From positions 1 through 38,544 of IMG/VR virus record IMGVR_UViG_3300017917_001353: a DNA stretch of 38,544 nucleotides; one strand, given 5' to 3'. Under the pieces are notes generated by a model. The model had not been told where the DNA came from and did no database searches. It saw nothing but the letters and a program-made list of their open reading frames with translations. The stretch comes from a virus. The translations under genes and the position numbers were made by a program. Positions 15,671 through 24,762 of this stretch are shown here, in pieces (positions within the stretch are counted from its first letter, which is position 1; each line of letters starts with the position of its first letter).

Positions 15671-16919
15671 TAAGATACCAGAGTCTCCTGTATTCTGTAT
15701 TTTGCCTTGGTTACATTTTCACGCCTTACCAAACAAAAAGGTTCTTCCCTGTTGCATGGCTAACAGCGATAAGCCTGTAAGTTCTACAGATAAGGGTAGC
15801 ATCATTGAAATGATGAATACCAAAGAATATAAGCAGTTGCGTAAGAACATGCTATCAGGTACATTCAGCGATGTTTGTAACAGGTGCTATGATGTCGAAC
15901 GAGTAGGACAATGGAGCCTTCGTCAAAGTGCAAATGCTGTTCGAGGTAACAAGAATCTGGATTTGGTTAATTCTACCAAAGAGGATGGCAGCATAGATGA
16001 ATTTAAACTACAATATGTAGATATACGATGGAGCAATATCTGTAACTTCAAGTGTCGCAGTTGCGGACCGGAGTTTAGTAGTCTACACGCAAAAGAGTTT
16101 ATTGATAACAAGGGCGGTGTTGAGAAGTTGCAGCAATACTTCAAAATGGATAACATGGTTGTGAGCTGTAATGAAGACGGCTCCTTCTTTGATAAAGTTG
16201 TTCCATATTTGAAAGACACTGATGAAGTTTATTTCGCAGGCGGCGAAAGTTTAATTACTTCTGAGCATTACAAGATGCTAGACGAATGGATTAGATTAGG
16301 TAACGATGACATACGTCTAACCTACACTACAAACTTCAGCGTATTCAAACACAAAGGTAAAGATGTTATTGAGTATTGGAAAAAGTTTAAGAACATTGCT
16401 ATATTTGCTAGCCTCGATGGAATGGGTAAGAACCTTGAATACCTACGCCACGGTGCAGATTGGACAGAAATAGAAAACAATATCAAGATGCTCAAAGAAC
16501 AGGTTCCACATGTTAAGTTTAATCTAACGCCGACGATCAGCGTTTGGAATGCATGGCATTTCCCTGACTTCTTTGAGTACATGGTAAAGAACAATTATAT
16601 TGATCCAACCAGTGAAGATTGTCTGCGTCTAAACATGTTAACCAATCCTTGGTGGGCCAATGTAGCCATATTACCAAGTTTCTACAAAGACAGATTGTTC
16701 TTAAAGTGGAACAAGATAAAAACTAATTCCAACTATAGTGTAAGTGTTCGTAACGCGGCTGCTATGGTTCAAGAAGCACTAAAAGGTGAAACAAGAGTCG
16801 AAGGTCTAAAGGAGTTTTTTGATATTCAAAAGGAAACCGATGAACTCAGAAAAGAAGATTGGATTAATTCGATACCAGAACTAGAGGACGTATACGAATG
16901 GGTGGAAGAAAACTCTTAA
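15663..16919 (+). CDS. Twitch-type radical SAM protein, 418 aa
   Basis: Third paralog, closest to the preceding gene: C12 (VFCILPWLH), C30/C31 (PCC), C72/C75 (CNRCYD), C127-x3-C131-x2-C134 (ICNFKCRSC), then YFAGGESLI in which Pro of the usual GGEP is Ser. It has the same C-terminal NSIPELEDVYEW-type ending. The GGEP-to-GGES change lies near the SAM amino group site, so activity is likely but not certain. It overlaps the next gene by 22 nt. Confidence 0.88.
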   Translation: MIDKIPESPVFCILPWLHFHALPNKKVLPCCMANSDKPVSSTDKGSIIEMMNTKEYKQLRKNMLSGTFSDVCNRCYDVERVGQWSLRQSANAVRGNKNLDLVNSTKEDGSIDEFKLQYVDIRWSNICNFKCRSCGPEFSSLHAKEFIDNKGGVEKLQQYFKMDNMVVSCNEDGSFFDKVVPYLKDTDEVYFAGGESLITSEHYKMLDEWIRLGNDDIRLTYTTNFSVFKHKGKDVIEYWKKFKNIAIFASLDGMGKNLEYLRHGADWTEIENNIKMLKEQVPHVKFNLTPTISVWNAWHFPDFFEYMVKNNYIDPTSEDCLRLNMLTNPWWANVAILPSFYKDRLFLKWNKIKTNSNYSVSVRNAAAMVQEALKGETRVEGLKEFFDIQKETDELRKEDWINSIPELEDVYEWVEENS

Positions 16920-17881
16920 AGATTGATCATAACGAGCCATACTTGGATGTAGTATGGCAAGTAAGCAATTTTTGTAATTACAAGTGCAGTTATTGTAATC
17001 CCGGTAACTACTGTGGTGATAGTCGTAACGACGATAACCTAATCACCTACATCAATAACCTAGAAATTATTACAGACAAATATCTAGAACTAGGATATAA
17101 GAACTTTAAGTTCTTCTTCAGTGGAGGAGAACCTACATTATGGCGTAACCTTATTCCTATCATAGAATGGCTGCGTGAGAAGTTGCCGAATACTGTTGTA
17201 GCAGTTAACACTAATTTCTCTAGACCTCTAAGTTGGTGGAAGCGACACTATCATTTGTTTGATGATGTAGTCGCCAGTTTCCACGTAGAATATGCTGATA
17301 AGGAAAAGTATCTAGAGAATGCTAAATTTCTCTGCGATAAGTTTAATTACTTTAGTTGCAAGATGCTTATGCACGAGGAGCGTTTCTGGGAAGTAGCAGA
17401 GTTCGGAAAGAAACTAAAGGACGAACTGCCTAACTATTTTATTGAGTGGACTCCGTTATTTGATGAAATGAGTTTAAATGCAGGCCCTTGGGAATACAAA
17501 GATCCTAATAAGACACAGTTCTTAAAAGAACACTCAATTGATCAGCAGTTCACTATTCCTAAGCCTTACCTTAAGAAACCTTTTTACTCAGAAGCCTACT
17601 GGGATAACGGAGAAAAGACCGGAGTATACAGTAACGAGATTATCTTAGAAAGACAGAACTTTTTTAAAGGTTGGGAATGTAGCATCGGTGACAGTATCTG
17701 GATCAACCAGATCGGACAGGTCAGTATGGGAACCTGCGGACAGATAAAAGTCTTAGGTAACATACTGTGGGACACACTAGACATCGGACCTAAGAAAATA
17801 ATCTGTCAAAAGGATCACTGCCACTGCGGAACAGATATTTTGATTCCAAAAAGAAAAGTAATAGAAATTGTTAAGGAGTAA
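16898..17881 (+). CDS. Radical SAM protein with C-terminal SPASM-like cysteines, 327 aa
   Basis: Radical SAM core close to the N-terminus: C26-x3-C30-x2-C33 (FCNYKCSYC), with C39 soon after, then FFSGGEPTLW. The C-terminal 60 residues hold cysteines in ECSIGDSIWIN, MGTCGQ, IICQKDHCHCG, a SPASM-like arrangement that may bind extra Fe-S clusters. Start ATG 16898, with GAGG about 10 nt upstream, inside the end of the previous gene. It is a different subfamily from the three preceding genes because it lacks the N-terminal twitch region. Substrate unknown. Confidence 0.87.
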   Translation: MGGRKLLKIDHNEPYLDVVWQVSNFCNYKCSYCNPGNYCGDSRNDDNLITYINNLEIITDKYLELGYKNFKFFFSGGEPTLWRNLIPIIEWLREKLPNTVVAVNTNFSRPLSWWKRHYHLFDDVVASFHVEYADKEKYLENAKFLCDKFNYFSCKMLMHEERFWEVAEFGKKLKDELPNYFIEWTPLFDEMSLNAGPWEYKDPNKTQFLKEHSIDQQFTIPKPYLKKPFYSEAYWDNGEKTGVYSNEIILERQNFFKGWECSIGDSIWINQIGQVSMGTCGQIKVLGNILWDTLDIGPKKIICQKDHCHCGTDILIPKRKVIEIVKE

Positions 17882-17883
17882 TT

Positions 17884-20109
17884 GTGGATTTTGGTTTACA
17901 GGCGCTCAAGAAAAATAAAATAGAAATACCGGAGCGTCCTTCTACTGATGTTGAAGATGCACGCCATCGAGCAATGATGGATGCTATCGCACCTTATGCA
18001 AAAAAGGTACAGCAGTCTAACGCAACACCGGTCTACATAGATTATAAAACAAGAAAGACAAAGTTAGTTTTAGTTATGTGCCCTGAGTGGGCGCCTGACA
18101 TGCCTCCTTTCAACCTAGCAAGACTAAGTGGTATTGCAAAGACTGCGGGCTATGAAACAAACATATTAGATCTCAATATCAGAGCCTACAACGAGTTTGA
18201 AAAGGTTTGGTGGCCTGAACGTAGGATTCCGTTCAGGCTTTGGAATCCCAGTGCCACATGGCATTGGTTAGGAGATAACTATTACAAATACATACATCCG
18301 TTGTTAGGACCGTTGCTTGAACAAGCAATCGAAGAAGTGCTGGCGTTAGAACCCGATGTTGTGGGGTTTACACAATACTACACTAGCGAACAACCTACCA
18401 ACTGGATGGCCGCTGAAATAAAGCGCAGAGCACCCCACATTAAAATTGCCGTTGGCGGAAGTAATGTACAAAAGGATTGGTTCTCCGCACCGGACTGCTA
18501 TGACTACGTTGTAGTAGGAGAAGGCGAACAGGCCCTTTTAAACATTCTAGACGAGATTGAAGAAAGCAAAGCCGAACCGGGGCAGAAACTAATTAAGCAA
18601 CCTGAAGATCAACGTATCAGCATTAACGATCTGCCTATGCCTGATTACGAAAGTATCGACTTTAGTCAATACAAAGTTCCTAACGGAGTTAACAGTGAAA
18701 TCAGCAGAGGTTGTACAGCAAAGTGTACATTCTGTGAAGAAACACACTTCTGGAAGTATCGTCAGCGTCAAGCAGTTGATCTTATTAAAGAAGTAGAATG
18801 GCTCTACTACAATAAAGGCACAGATGTTATTTGGTTCATTGACAGTCTAGTGAACGGTAATCTTAAAGAACTACGTGCATTCTGCAAAGCAGTTGAAGCA
18901 AAGAAGTTGCCTATACATTGGACAGGCTATGCTCGTTGCGACGGCCGTATGGACCTAGAATACTTCAAGGATCTAAAAGCAGGTGGTTGCATTATTCTTA
19001 ACTACGGTATTGAATCGGGTAGTCAGAAAGTACTCGACGATATGGCCAAGGGCGTAACTATTGCAGAGATGGAACAGAACTTCCGTGACGGTAAGTCTGT
19101 AGGAATCTATGCTGCAACTAACTGGATAGTTGGGTTTCCTACGGAACAGCATCAAGACTTTGCCGACACAATGACTCTTTTGTGGCGCATCAGGAATATG
19201 AATGTTAATAATATTGGCGCTGGCATGGGCTTTGGTCTAGGCCCAGAAACTATTGTTGGACAGAATCCTGCTAAGTTTAACCTGAGTGACTTCAGTTACA
19301 TGAATCACTGGATTACCAAAGATTTCAAACTAGGCGGTACACACGTTATGTCTAGAGTCAAAGCATTCTATACATTCATTGATATGATGCGCGGCACAAC
19401 TGCATTAGACTTTGGATATCCTATTCGTGACAATCTAGAAAAGGAACATTACAAGATTACACTAGATAGGCCCGGAAGGTTAAATGAAAATGTAAACTAC
19501 GAAAAGTTTGACTATAACATTATCAAACCTAACATCAATCCGTTTGCAGATAGTCTTGTAAATGAGATGTGGCCTTTCTTTAGATTGCTGTGGAGAGCCC
19601 GCGGCGGTTATGAAGCAGAAATTTACTTTAATCCTGAGATAGATCTAAAGGAGTTTGGTAGCCAGTACGGTCCTGGAATGTACAATGCCGTACTTAAATT
19701 TAAGATAACAGAAGATGGCAAATGGACTGCTGACTTTAAGTTTAAGTTTGAACAGGTTAAACTACCGCCGTATCAAGAAAAAGATCCAGACCGTTGCGGT
19801 CCTTTCTACTTTCAAGACTTTACACGTCTAAAGAGTAATACAGCCGCTCGTGCTAGAAAACTAGCCAAGCCCGAGTGGTCTACTGAACATGGTCGCAGCG
19901 ATATGGAGTTCTGGGAATTGATACAGGAAGAATTTAAGTTGAACAAAGAAATTGACTTTAGTTTCGAACATCACTATCAGGATACAGGGGATTGGGGTAA
20001 CTGGAAAGACTATGAAGTAGAAGTGTCTAATGTTTCTGCTATGGCTGTTCCTGAGCGCCCATCAGTATTTTCAATTCCGTTAGATAAGATCAAAAGGGCT
20101 AGTCAATGA
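17884..20109 (+). CDS. B12-binding-type radical SAM protein, 741 aa
   Basis: GTG start with AAGGAG 5-6 nt upstream. Residues about 60-235 form a cobalamin-binding-type Rossmann domain (KLVLVMCPEWAPDMPPFNLARLSG, VVGFTQYYT, IAVGGSN, YVVVGEGEQALL). No DxHxxG motif is visible, so any cobalamin would bind without that histidine. Residues about 270-480 are the radical SAM core: C277-x3-C281-x2-C284 (GCTAKCTFCEE), then WFIDSLVNG and NYGIESGSQKVLD. A long C-terminal region (about 240 residues) is unrecognised. B12 radical SAM enzymes often methylate unactivated carbons or remodel sugars or lipids; the reaction here is unknown. Confidence 0.88.
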   Translation: MDFGLQALKKNKIEIPERPSTDVEDARHRAMMDAIAPYAKKVQQSNATPVYIDYKTRKTKLVLVMCPEWAPDMPPFNLARLSGIAKTAGYETNILDLNIRAYNEFEKVWWPERRIPFRLWNPSATWHWLGDNYYKYIHPLLGPLLEQAIEEVLALEPDVVGFTQYYTSEQPTNWMAAEIKRRAPHIKIAVGGSNVQKDWFSAPDCYDYVVVGEGEQALLNILDEIEESKAEPGQKLIKQPEDQRISINDLPMPDYESIDFSQYKVPNGVNSEISRGCTAKCTFCEETHFWKYRQRQAVDLIKEVEWLYYNKGTDVIWFIDSLVNGNLKELRAFCKAVEAKKLPIHWTGYARCDGRMDLEYFKDLKAGGCIILNYGIESGSQKVLDDMAKGVTIAEMEQNFRDGKSVGIYAATNWIVGFPTEQHQDFADTMTLLWRIRNMNVNNIGAGMGFGLGPETIVGQNPAKFNLSDFSYMNHWITKDFKLGGTHVMSRVKAFYTFIDMMRGTTALDFGYPIRDNLEKEHYKITLDRPGRLNENVNYEKFDYNIIKPNINPFADSLVNEMWPFFRLLWRARGGYEAEIYFNPEIDLKEFGSQYGPGMYNAVLKFKITEDGKWTADFKFKFEQVKLPPYQEKDPDRCGPFYFQDFTRLKSNTAARARKLAKPEWSTEHGRSDMEFWELIQEEFKLNKEIDFSFEHHYQDTGDWGNWKDYEVEVSNVSAMAVPERPSVFSIPLDKIKRASQ

Positions 20110-20846
20110 AAGAGAAGTTGCTGCTAATATCAGGGTGTAGTCATGCTGCCGGATCTGAAATCGACGGAACCTCTGATAGCGCATACAATAGACAACACAG
20201 TTTTGGTAATCTACTTGCAGGTAAACTTGGACGCAGGCCTGTTAACATTGCATTGAGCGGCTCTACCAATCAAGGAATTGCAAGAACTGTGTTAGAGTGG
20301 ATGGATAAGAACTATGATCCAGACACACAGGATCTTATGGTGCTAACTTCATGGACCGAAAGCACACGTATGGAGATTCCTATGACTCGTCCAACACACT
20401 ACGAGCAATGGAATACCTCTAGTGACTTCCTGTCAGAGCAGTCTAGAGGATTCTTTAGAGTCAACTTTGGCTATAAAGGAACACACAAGGATGAACAAGA
20501 GATCATAGCACGATGCCATTCCTTTATGGTTGATCCTATGAATCAAGTGTATCTTGAAATACTCAGCGCCTCTATTGTTTTGAAGATGCAATACTTTTTC
20601 AAATTGCACAACATACCTTATCTAATGTGCAACACCATGCACATGTTCAGTGACGACGATCATCTTAGATTTTATCTAAGCCTCATTGATCAAACTACCT
20701 ATTTCAATATGACTGATGGCAAGGAAGATTTTTATTGGAAGTACGATCGTCTGGGATATAAAAACACAAAGGCAACCTACTGGCATCATGGAGAAGAGCC
20801 GCACAGTCTCTATGCAGACGAACTGTTTTCCTTCATCAATAAATAG
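20106..20846 (+). CDS. SGNH/GDSL hydrolase-like protein, 246 aa
   Basis: Likely esterase or acyl-transfer enzyme of the SGNH fold. Block I is LLISGCSHAAGSE (Ser after GC), block III-like SGSTNQGIARTV has the Gly/Asn pair, and the C-terminal EEPHSLYADEL supplies a candidate catalytic His. No signal peptide. It starts in an ATGA overlap with the radical SAM gene. First of four SGNH-like proteins in this cluster; the others begin at 30124, 31019 and 31714. It may add or remove an O-acyl group on a sugar (inference). Confidence 0.65.
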   Translation: MKEKLLLISGCSHAAGSEIDGTSDSAYNRQHSFGNLLAGKLGRRPVNIALSGSTNQGIARTVLEWMDKNYDPDTQDLMVLTSWTESTRMEIPMTRPTHYEQWNTSSDFLSEQSRGFFRVNFGYKGTHKDEQEIIARCHSFMVDPMNQVYLEILSASIVLKMQYFFKLHNIPYLMCNTMHMFSDDDHLRFYLSLIDQTTYFNMTDGKEDFYWKYDRLGYKNTKATYWHHGEEPHSLYADELFSFINK

Positions 20847-20853
20847 GTATATA

Positions 20854-22284
20854 ATGAAACACAGAATACCTTTCTTTTACGATTACGTTTTACCTAACAC
20901 AGTTTTACCAAATGCCCTTCCACTCGAAATGGGCATTGTAAACTTTATTCATACACACTATTCAGATAGATTAGATACTGAAAGTTTCTTTGACGAAGAC
21001 TTAGACATACCGTTAAACCCTTTTAAGCGCATGTTCGGCGACAGAATGGGCGATATGCCTCAAAGCCTACGCATGAATGGTTCTTACCTTAGAAATCCCT
21101 GCTTCAATGATCGAGTAGACATCTACGAAAATAGCCTTTACTTTGGTAAAAGAGATCTAGTACAGCAAGGGTACAATCGTTATGTTTACCCTATTAAGGT
21201 TACACTACACTTCTCTAGATTTACCGGCACGGACGATGTAGGCAGCAAGTTAAACGGCGAGTACTTCTGGAAACATATCAGTGAAGAAGCACTCAAAGAT
21301 CTACGTGCGGGCCATGCTGTTGCTTTCTTAGACTGGTCTAACGAAAACTTCATTGATCAAACAGACTATGCTAATCTACACTACGCTATTAGATCTAGCG
21401 GCATTCCAAAAGAGAATATCATTCTTTCTGTGAACAGTTTTAATGCACAGCAGGTCTACGAGTCTTGGTTCGCTCCTCACGAACAGCGCCTACAGGTACG
21501 AAACTTGCCTTATATTATCAATCAGATATCCTACTTCTATGCTACAAACAAAGAAAGTAGGCTCGATGAAAAAACATTTAGAGAAAGCAAAGATAGAATT
21601 AGAGACAACTACTTTGTATTTCCTATGCGCCGAGGTAGAGATCATAGATTTGCAATGCTGTTCAAGTTCGCATCAGACGGAACACTAGACAAAGCAGATT
21701 GGTCCTGTTTAGACAACTCTGGTAATTTCGATTCTGCATTTTCTAAAGCAAATTGCTTTCCTCTAGGTTACGATATTGATGCCTGCAGAAAAGCCTACGA
21801 ACATACTCCTAAGACTCTAAACACAGAACAGGGCAGTACATTTTATACTGTTCACGGATGGAACGATAAACACGCACAGCCTAGTGCCAACGCCTACTTC
21901 TATGTTGCAACTGAAACCTATGTTCACGGTATCTACAAGTCAATGACTGAAAAGGTATTCAAACCTGTTGCAAACTTTAATCCTTTCTTGTTAGTGTCCT
22001 TCCCGGGTGCTTTAGAAGAACTTAGAAACTTAGGCTTTAAAACATTTAGCGGCTTCATTGACGAAAGTTATGATCTAGAACAAGATCCTACTAAACGTAT
22101 GGAAATGATTGCAGCAGAAGTTAAGCGCCTTTGCAGTATGAGTAAGGAAGAACTACACAACTGGTATTGGCAGATGGAAGACATCCTAGTACATAACCAT
22201 AATCTTATTATGACTATCTACCAGACTGAAAAGCACAGTACAGAGTTTATTAACTTCTTGCACAATAGAGTAAGGAACCCCTAA
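20854..22284 (+). CDS. Putative glycosyltransferase-like protein, paralog 1, 476 aa
   Basis: The start is set at ATG 20854 (MKHRIPFFYDYVLPN); a longer reading frame upstream would run over the preceding gene out of its frame. AGG lies 6 nt upstream and an AATAAATA box 9 nt upstream. The C-terminal third carries MTEKVFKPVANFNPFLLVS, then LRNLGFKTFSGFIDESYD and DPTKRMEMIAAE with LHNWYWQMEDILVHN, nearly the same as in the proteins at 23437 and 24738. The E-K-x-F-x-P...PF...G...GF-x-TF pattern resembles the donor-site region of GT10/GT47-like GT-B enzymes. I call it a putative glycosyltransferase; the reaction is unproven. Confidence 0.6.
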   Translation: MKHRIPFFYDYVLPNTVLPNALPLEMGIVNFIHTHYSDRLDTESFFDEDLDIPLNPFKRMFGDRMGDMPQSLRMNGSYLRNPCFNDRVDIYENSLYFGKRDLVQQGYNRYVYPIKVTLHFSRFTGTDDVGSKLNGEYFWKHISEEALKDLRAGHAVAFLDWSNENFIDQTDYANLHYAIRSSGIPKENIILSVNSFNAQQVYESWFAPHEQRLQVRNLPYIINQISYFYATNKESRLDEKTFRESKDRIRDNYFVFPMRRGRDHRFAMLFKFASDGTLDKADWSCLDNSGNFDSAFSKANCFPLGYDIDACRKAYEHTPKTLNTEQGSTFYTVHGWNDKHAQPSANAYFYVATETYVHGIYKSMTEKVFKPVANFNPFLLVSFPGALEELRNLGFKTFSGFIDESYDLEQDPTKRMEMIAAEVKRLCSMSKEELHNWYWQMEDILVHNHNLIMTIYQTEKHSTEFINFLHNRVRNP

Positions 22285-22829
22285 TGAACTACAAATTAAA
22301 TCAGTGGGACCACTTTGATACCTCGTATCTAAAAACCTTTGGGCAGGAAGTACCTGTCTATAGTCCCAGTGTCTATAGAGAATATAGAGGAGAGATCTTT
22401 ACTACATTCCATAGCACAGCACACCCTGTTATGCAGTTATTACCAGAACAGGTAAACGTACACGGCCGCTTTAGTAAATCATTCAAAGGTGTCTTAAGGG
22501 GATTACACTATGACACAAAGACTTGGAAGTTAGTACAGGCTCTAGTGGGAGAAATATATCTTGTGGTGCTAGATGTTAGACAAAACAGTCCAACATATGG
22601 AAAGTGGGAGTCCTACATTATCAGCGAACGTACTCGAGATCAAGTGTTGGTTCCTCCGGGCTTTGCCAACGGACACTTTGCACTTACGGATTGTATATTT
22701 CATTATAACCTTTTCTACGAAGGAGACTATGTAGACGAAAATGCACAGGGTGTAGTGAAGTGGAATGATATTAGATTTGAAATTGAATGGCCTACAGACA
22801 CACCCATTCTGCAACGGAGAGACAGATGA
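22284..22829 (+). CDS. rmlC: dTDP-sugar 3,5-epimerase-like protein (RmlC family), 181 aa
   Basis: A cupin enzyme that epimerises C3/C5 of a 4-keto-6-deoxy nucleotide sugar. Visible RmlC signatures: RGEIFTTF (35-42), SKSFKGVLRGLHYD with catalytic-type His75, VQALVGEIYLVVLDVRQNSPTYGKW, VPPGFANGHFAL and GVVKWND...FEIEWP. Length 181 is typical. Start follows TAATG, stop overlaps the next start (ATGA). No glucose-1-phosphate thymidylyltransferase (RmlA) or 4,6-dehydratase (RmlB) is obvious here, so the substrate must come from the host or from the epimerases at 26131-29718. The symbol is a family name; a C3-only epimerase is possible. Confidence 0.82.
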   Translation: MNYKLNQWDHFDTSYLKTFGQEVPVYSPSVYREYRGEIFTTFHSTAHPVMQLLPEQVNVHGRFSKSFKGVLRGLHYDTKTWKLVQALVGEIYLVVLDVRQNSPTYGKWESYIISERTRDQVLVPPGFANGHFALTDCIFHYNLFYEGDYVDENAQGVVKWNDIRFEIEWPTDTPILQRRDR

Positions 22830-23452
22830 TTAATTTAAAGCATTACAGCATAGTACGGGATCATGGCATGACAGCAGATGATCTAATAAATTTTGAAAAC
22901 AAAATAGTTGAACATTGGGAAAATGCTAAAATTAGAGGCCCGGTGCACCTTTCTAACGGAAATGAAGGGCAACTGATAGAGATATTCAAACGCATTAGAA
23001 CAACAGATTGGGTATTCAGCACATGGCGCAGTCATTATCATGCATTGTTAAAGGGCATAGATCCTAACTGGATCGAAAGCGAAATCCTTGCAGGTCGTTC
23101 TATTACACTGTGCAACATTGACGAAAAGTTTTATTCTAGCGCCATTGTAACTGCGACACTGCCTATCGCTCTAGGCACCGCTCTTTCGATTAAAAGATCC
23201 GGCGGTACTGATAAGGTGTGGGTGTTTGTAGGCGATATGAGTTTTGAAAGTGGTATATTCTATGAAGTACACAAGTATGCGAGAAACTTTGATCTTCCCC
23301 TTTATTTTGTTGTGGAAGATAACGGTGTATCTACATACACACCTACTGAAATAACATGGAATATTAAAAGAGATATTCCTAAAGATGTAATTTACTACAA
23401 CTACAAATCAAAATATCCTCACTACGGCTCAGGTAAATGGATAGCGTTCTAA
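22826..23452 (+). CDS. Thiamine-diphosphate enzyme E1 alpha-like subunit, 208 aa
   Basis: Start set at ATG 22826 (ATGA overlap with rmlC; GGAG 6 nt upstream), not at the more distant upstream Met. The protein matches the TPP-binding half of 2-oxoacid dehydrogenase E1 alpha / transketolase: HLSNGNEGQ, WRSHYHALLKG, GTALSIKRSGG and the diphosphate motif VGDMSFESG...EDNGVST, Gly136-Asp137 to Asn166. It is shorter than a cellular E1 alpha (about 320-400). It lacks a pyrimidine-binding partner of its own; the candidate beta subunit is at 32586-33128. Together they may carry out a decarboxylation/ligation on a sugar precursor (inference). Confidence 0.8.
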   Translation: MINLKHYSIVRDHGMTADDLINFENKIVEHWENAKIRGPVHLSNGNEGQLIEIFKRIRTTDWVFSTWRSHYHALLKGIDPNWIESEILAGRSITLCNIDEKFYSSAIVTATLPIALGTALSIKRSGGTDKVWVFVGDMSFESGIFYEVHKYARNFDLPLYFVVEDNGVSTYTPTEITWNIKRDIPKDVIYYNYKSKYPHYGSGKWIAF

Positions 23453-24762
23453 CAGCAGTATATTCAAATTGGTATACCGCAAACGGAACAGATTATCCTT
23501 TACCTAACGGAATGTCTGCAGATTTGCTACACTGGGTCACACAGGTAGCAAAATTAAATCCTCAAGGCCCATTTGATCGTTTAGATGATTTGGAAACTAG
23601 ATTCTTTTACAACGATCCTAATTCACATTATTACTTTAGAAATTCTAACTTTTATTTTCATTGCTTGAGAAATAATATTCCTTTTGTAAATGAAGAAGAA
23701 GTAAACAATGGAAACTATGTTTATCCTATTGAGATAGAATCAAACACAATTCAGTTTATTATAAATCCTCCTGCTTCTTATAACTTTGCATCTACTTTGA
23801 GCAGCAGGATGTTATCTCTATTAAGGTCTGGTAAGGTAAAACTGTTACTAGTTAATATGGTAGATCCTTCACTAGAACCTTCTGTGATTAAAGAAGTAGA
23901 AACTTACTTTGCTAATTTAGGTATCAACAAAATAGTTTTATTACAGGGAAATGTGCGTAAAGATATTAACACAGATATTCTTCAATTAGAATCAGTGTTA
24001 GCAGCGTATCAAACAGCAGAAGAAATGCCCAGATATCCTTATCAAACATCGCTAGGATATGTCAGCGATTACGTTAGGGTACAGGATTTAGATAATACTC
24101 TTAGAACAAAAAAGTTTCTATCGTTTAATAGATTTTTAGATAGGTCAAATAGATCCGGTCTCGCTTACCTTGCGGTTCGTTATAATCTCTTAGAACAGGG
24201 TTATTTTAGTTTTCTATGTAATTCAAAGGACGATTACGCAGACAGACTGCGCCGTTTGGATTTACCAGAAGAGTATGCTGAACAGATACGATCAATCGTG
24301 CCTTACCAAATAGACACACACCATTTACCGCAGGACGATTTATCTAAATTTTTTACAGTTACAAACTACAGAAAAGATCTGTACATAAACTCGTATGTTC
24401 ATATAGTTACAGAAACACAGTTTGAAGAAACCGCTAGCCCATTCTTTAGTGAAAAAACATTTAGACCCATACTTAACCTACAGCCTTTTATACACCTTGG
24501 TAACAGCGGATCATTAAATACACTGAGAATGATGGGGTTTAAAACATTTGCTCCGTTTATTAATGAAGATTATGACAGCGAACAAGATCCGGTAAAACGC
24601 TTTAAGTTAGCAGCCGAGGAAATATTACGCCTAGCCGATATGCCTATAGAACAAGTGCATGAATGGTACTATTCTATGAGAGACATATTAATACATAATC
24701 AACAAACATTAGAAACATTTAGAACATACAATCCTTTATGGCAACTTCAAAATATAAGTTAG
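23437..24762 (+). CDS. Putative glycosyltransferase-like protein, paralog 2, 441 aa
   Basis: Same family as 20854-22284 and 24738-26141. C-terminal block: FFSEKTFRPILNLQPFIHLGNSGSL, then MGFKTFAPFINEDYD, DPVKRFKLAAEEILRLAD, VHEWYYSMRDILIHNQQ. The N-terminal half is diverged and very AT-rich (13 G/C of 60 bases in 23641-23700). It overlaps the previous gene by 16 nt; the SD is weak. It probably transfers a sugar in the same pathway as its two paralogs, with different donor or acceptor choice. Confidence 0.6.
   Translation: MDSVLTAVYSNWYTANGTDYPLPNGMSADLLHWVTQVAKLNPQGPFDRLDDLETRFFYNDPNSHYYFRNSNFYFHCLRNNIPFVNEEEVNNGNYVYPIEIESNTIQFIINPPASYNFASTLSSRMLSLLRSGKVKLLLVNMVDPSLEPSVIKEVETYFANLGINKIVLLQGNVRKDINTDILQLESVLAAYQTAEEMPRYPYQTSLGYVSDYVRVQDLDNTLRTKKFLSFNRFLDRSNRSGLAYLAVRYNLLEQGYFSFLCNSKDDYADRLRRLDLPEEYAEQIRSIVPYQIDTHHLPQDDLSKFFTVTNYRKDLYINSYVHIVTETQFEETASPFFSEKTFRPILNLQPFIHLGNSGSLNTLRMMGFKTFAPFINEDYDSEQDPVKRFKLAAEEILRLADMPIEQVHEWYYSMRDILIHNQQTLETFRTYNPLWQLQNIS

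Noticed and set aside
20716-20853. Extended N-terminus of the glycosyltransferase-like gene at 20854
   Set aside because: It would lie inside the SGNH gene in another frame; the ATG at 20854 follows the SGNH stop and matches the natural start of the family.
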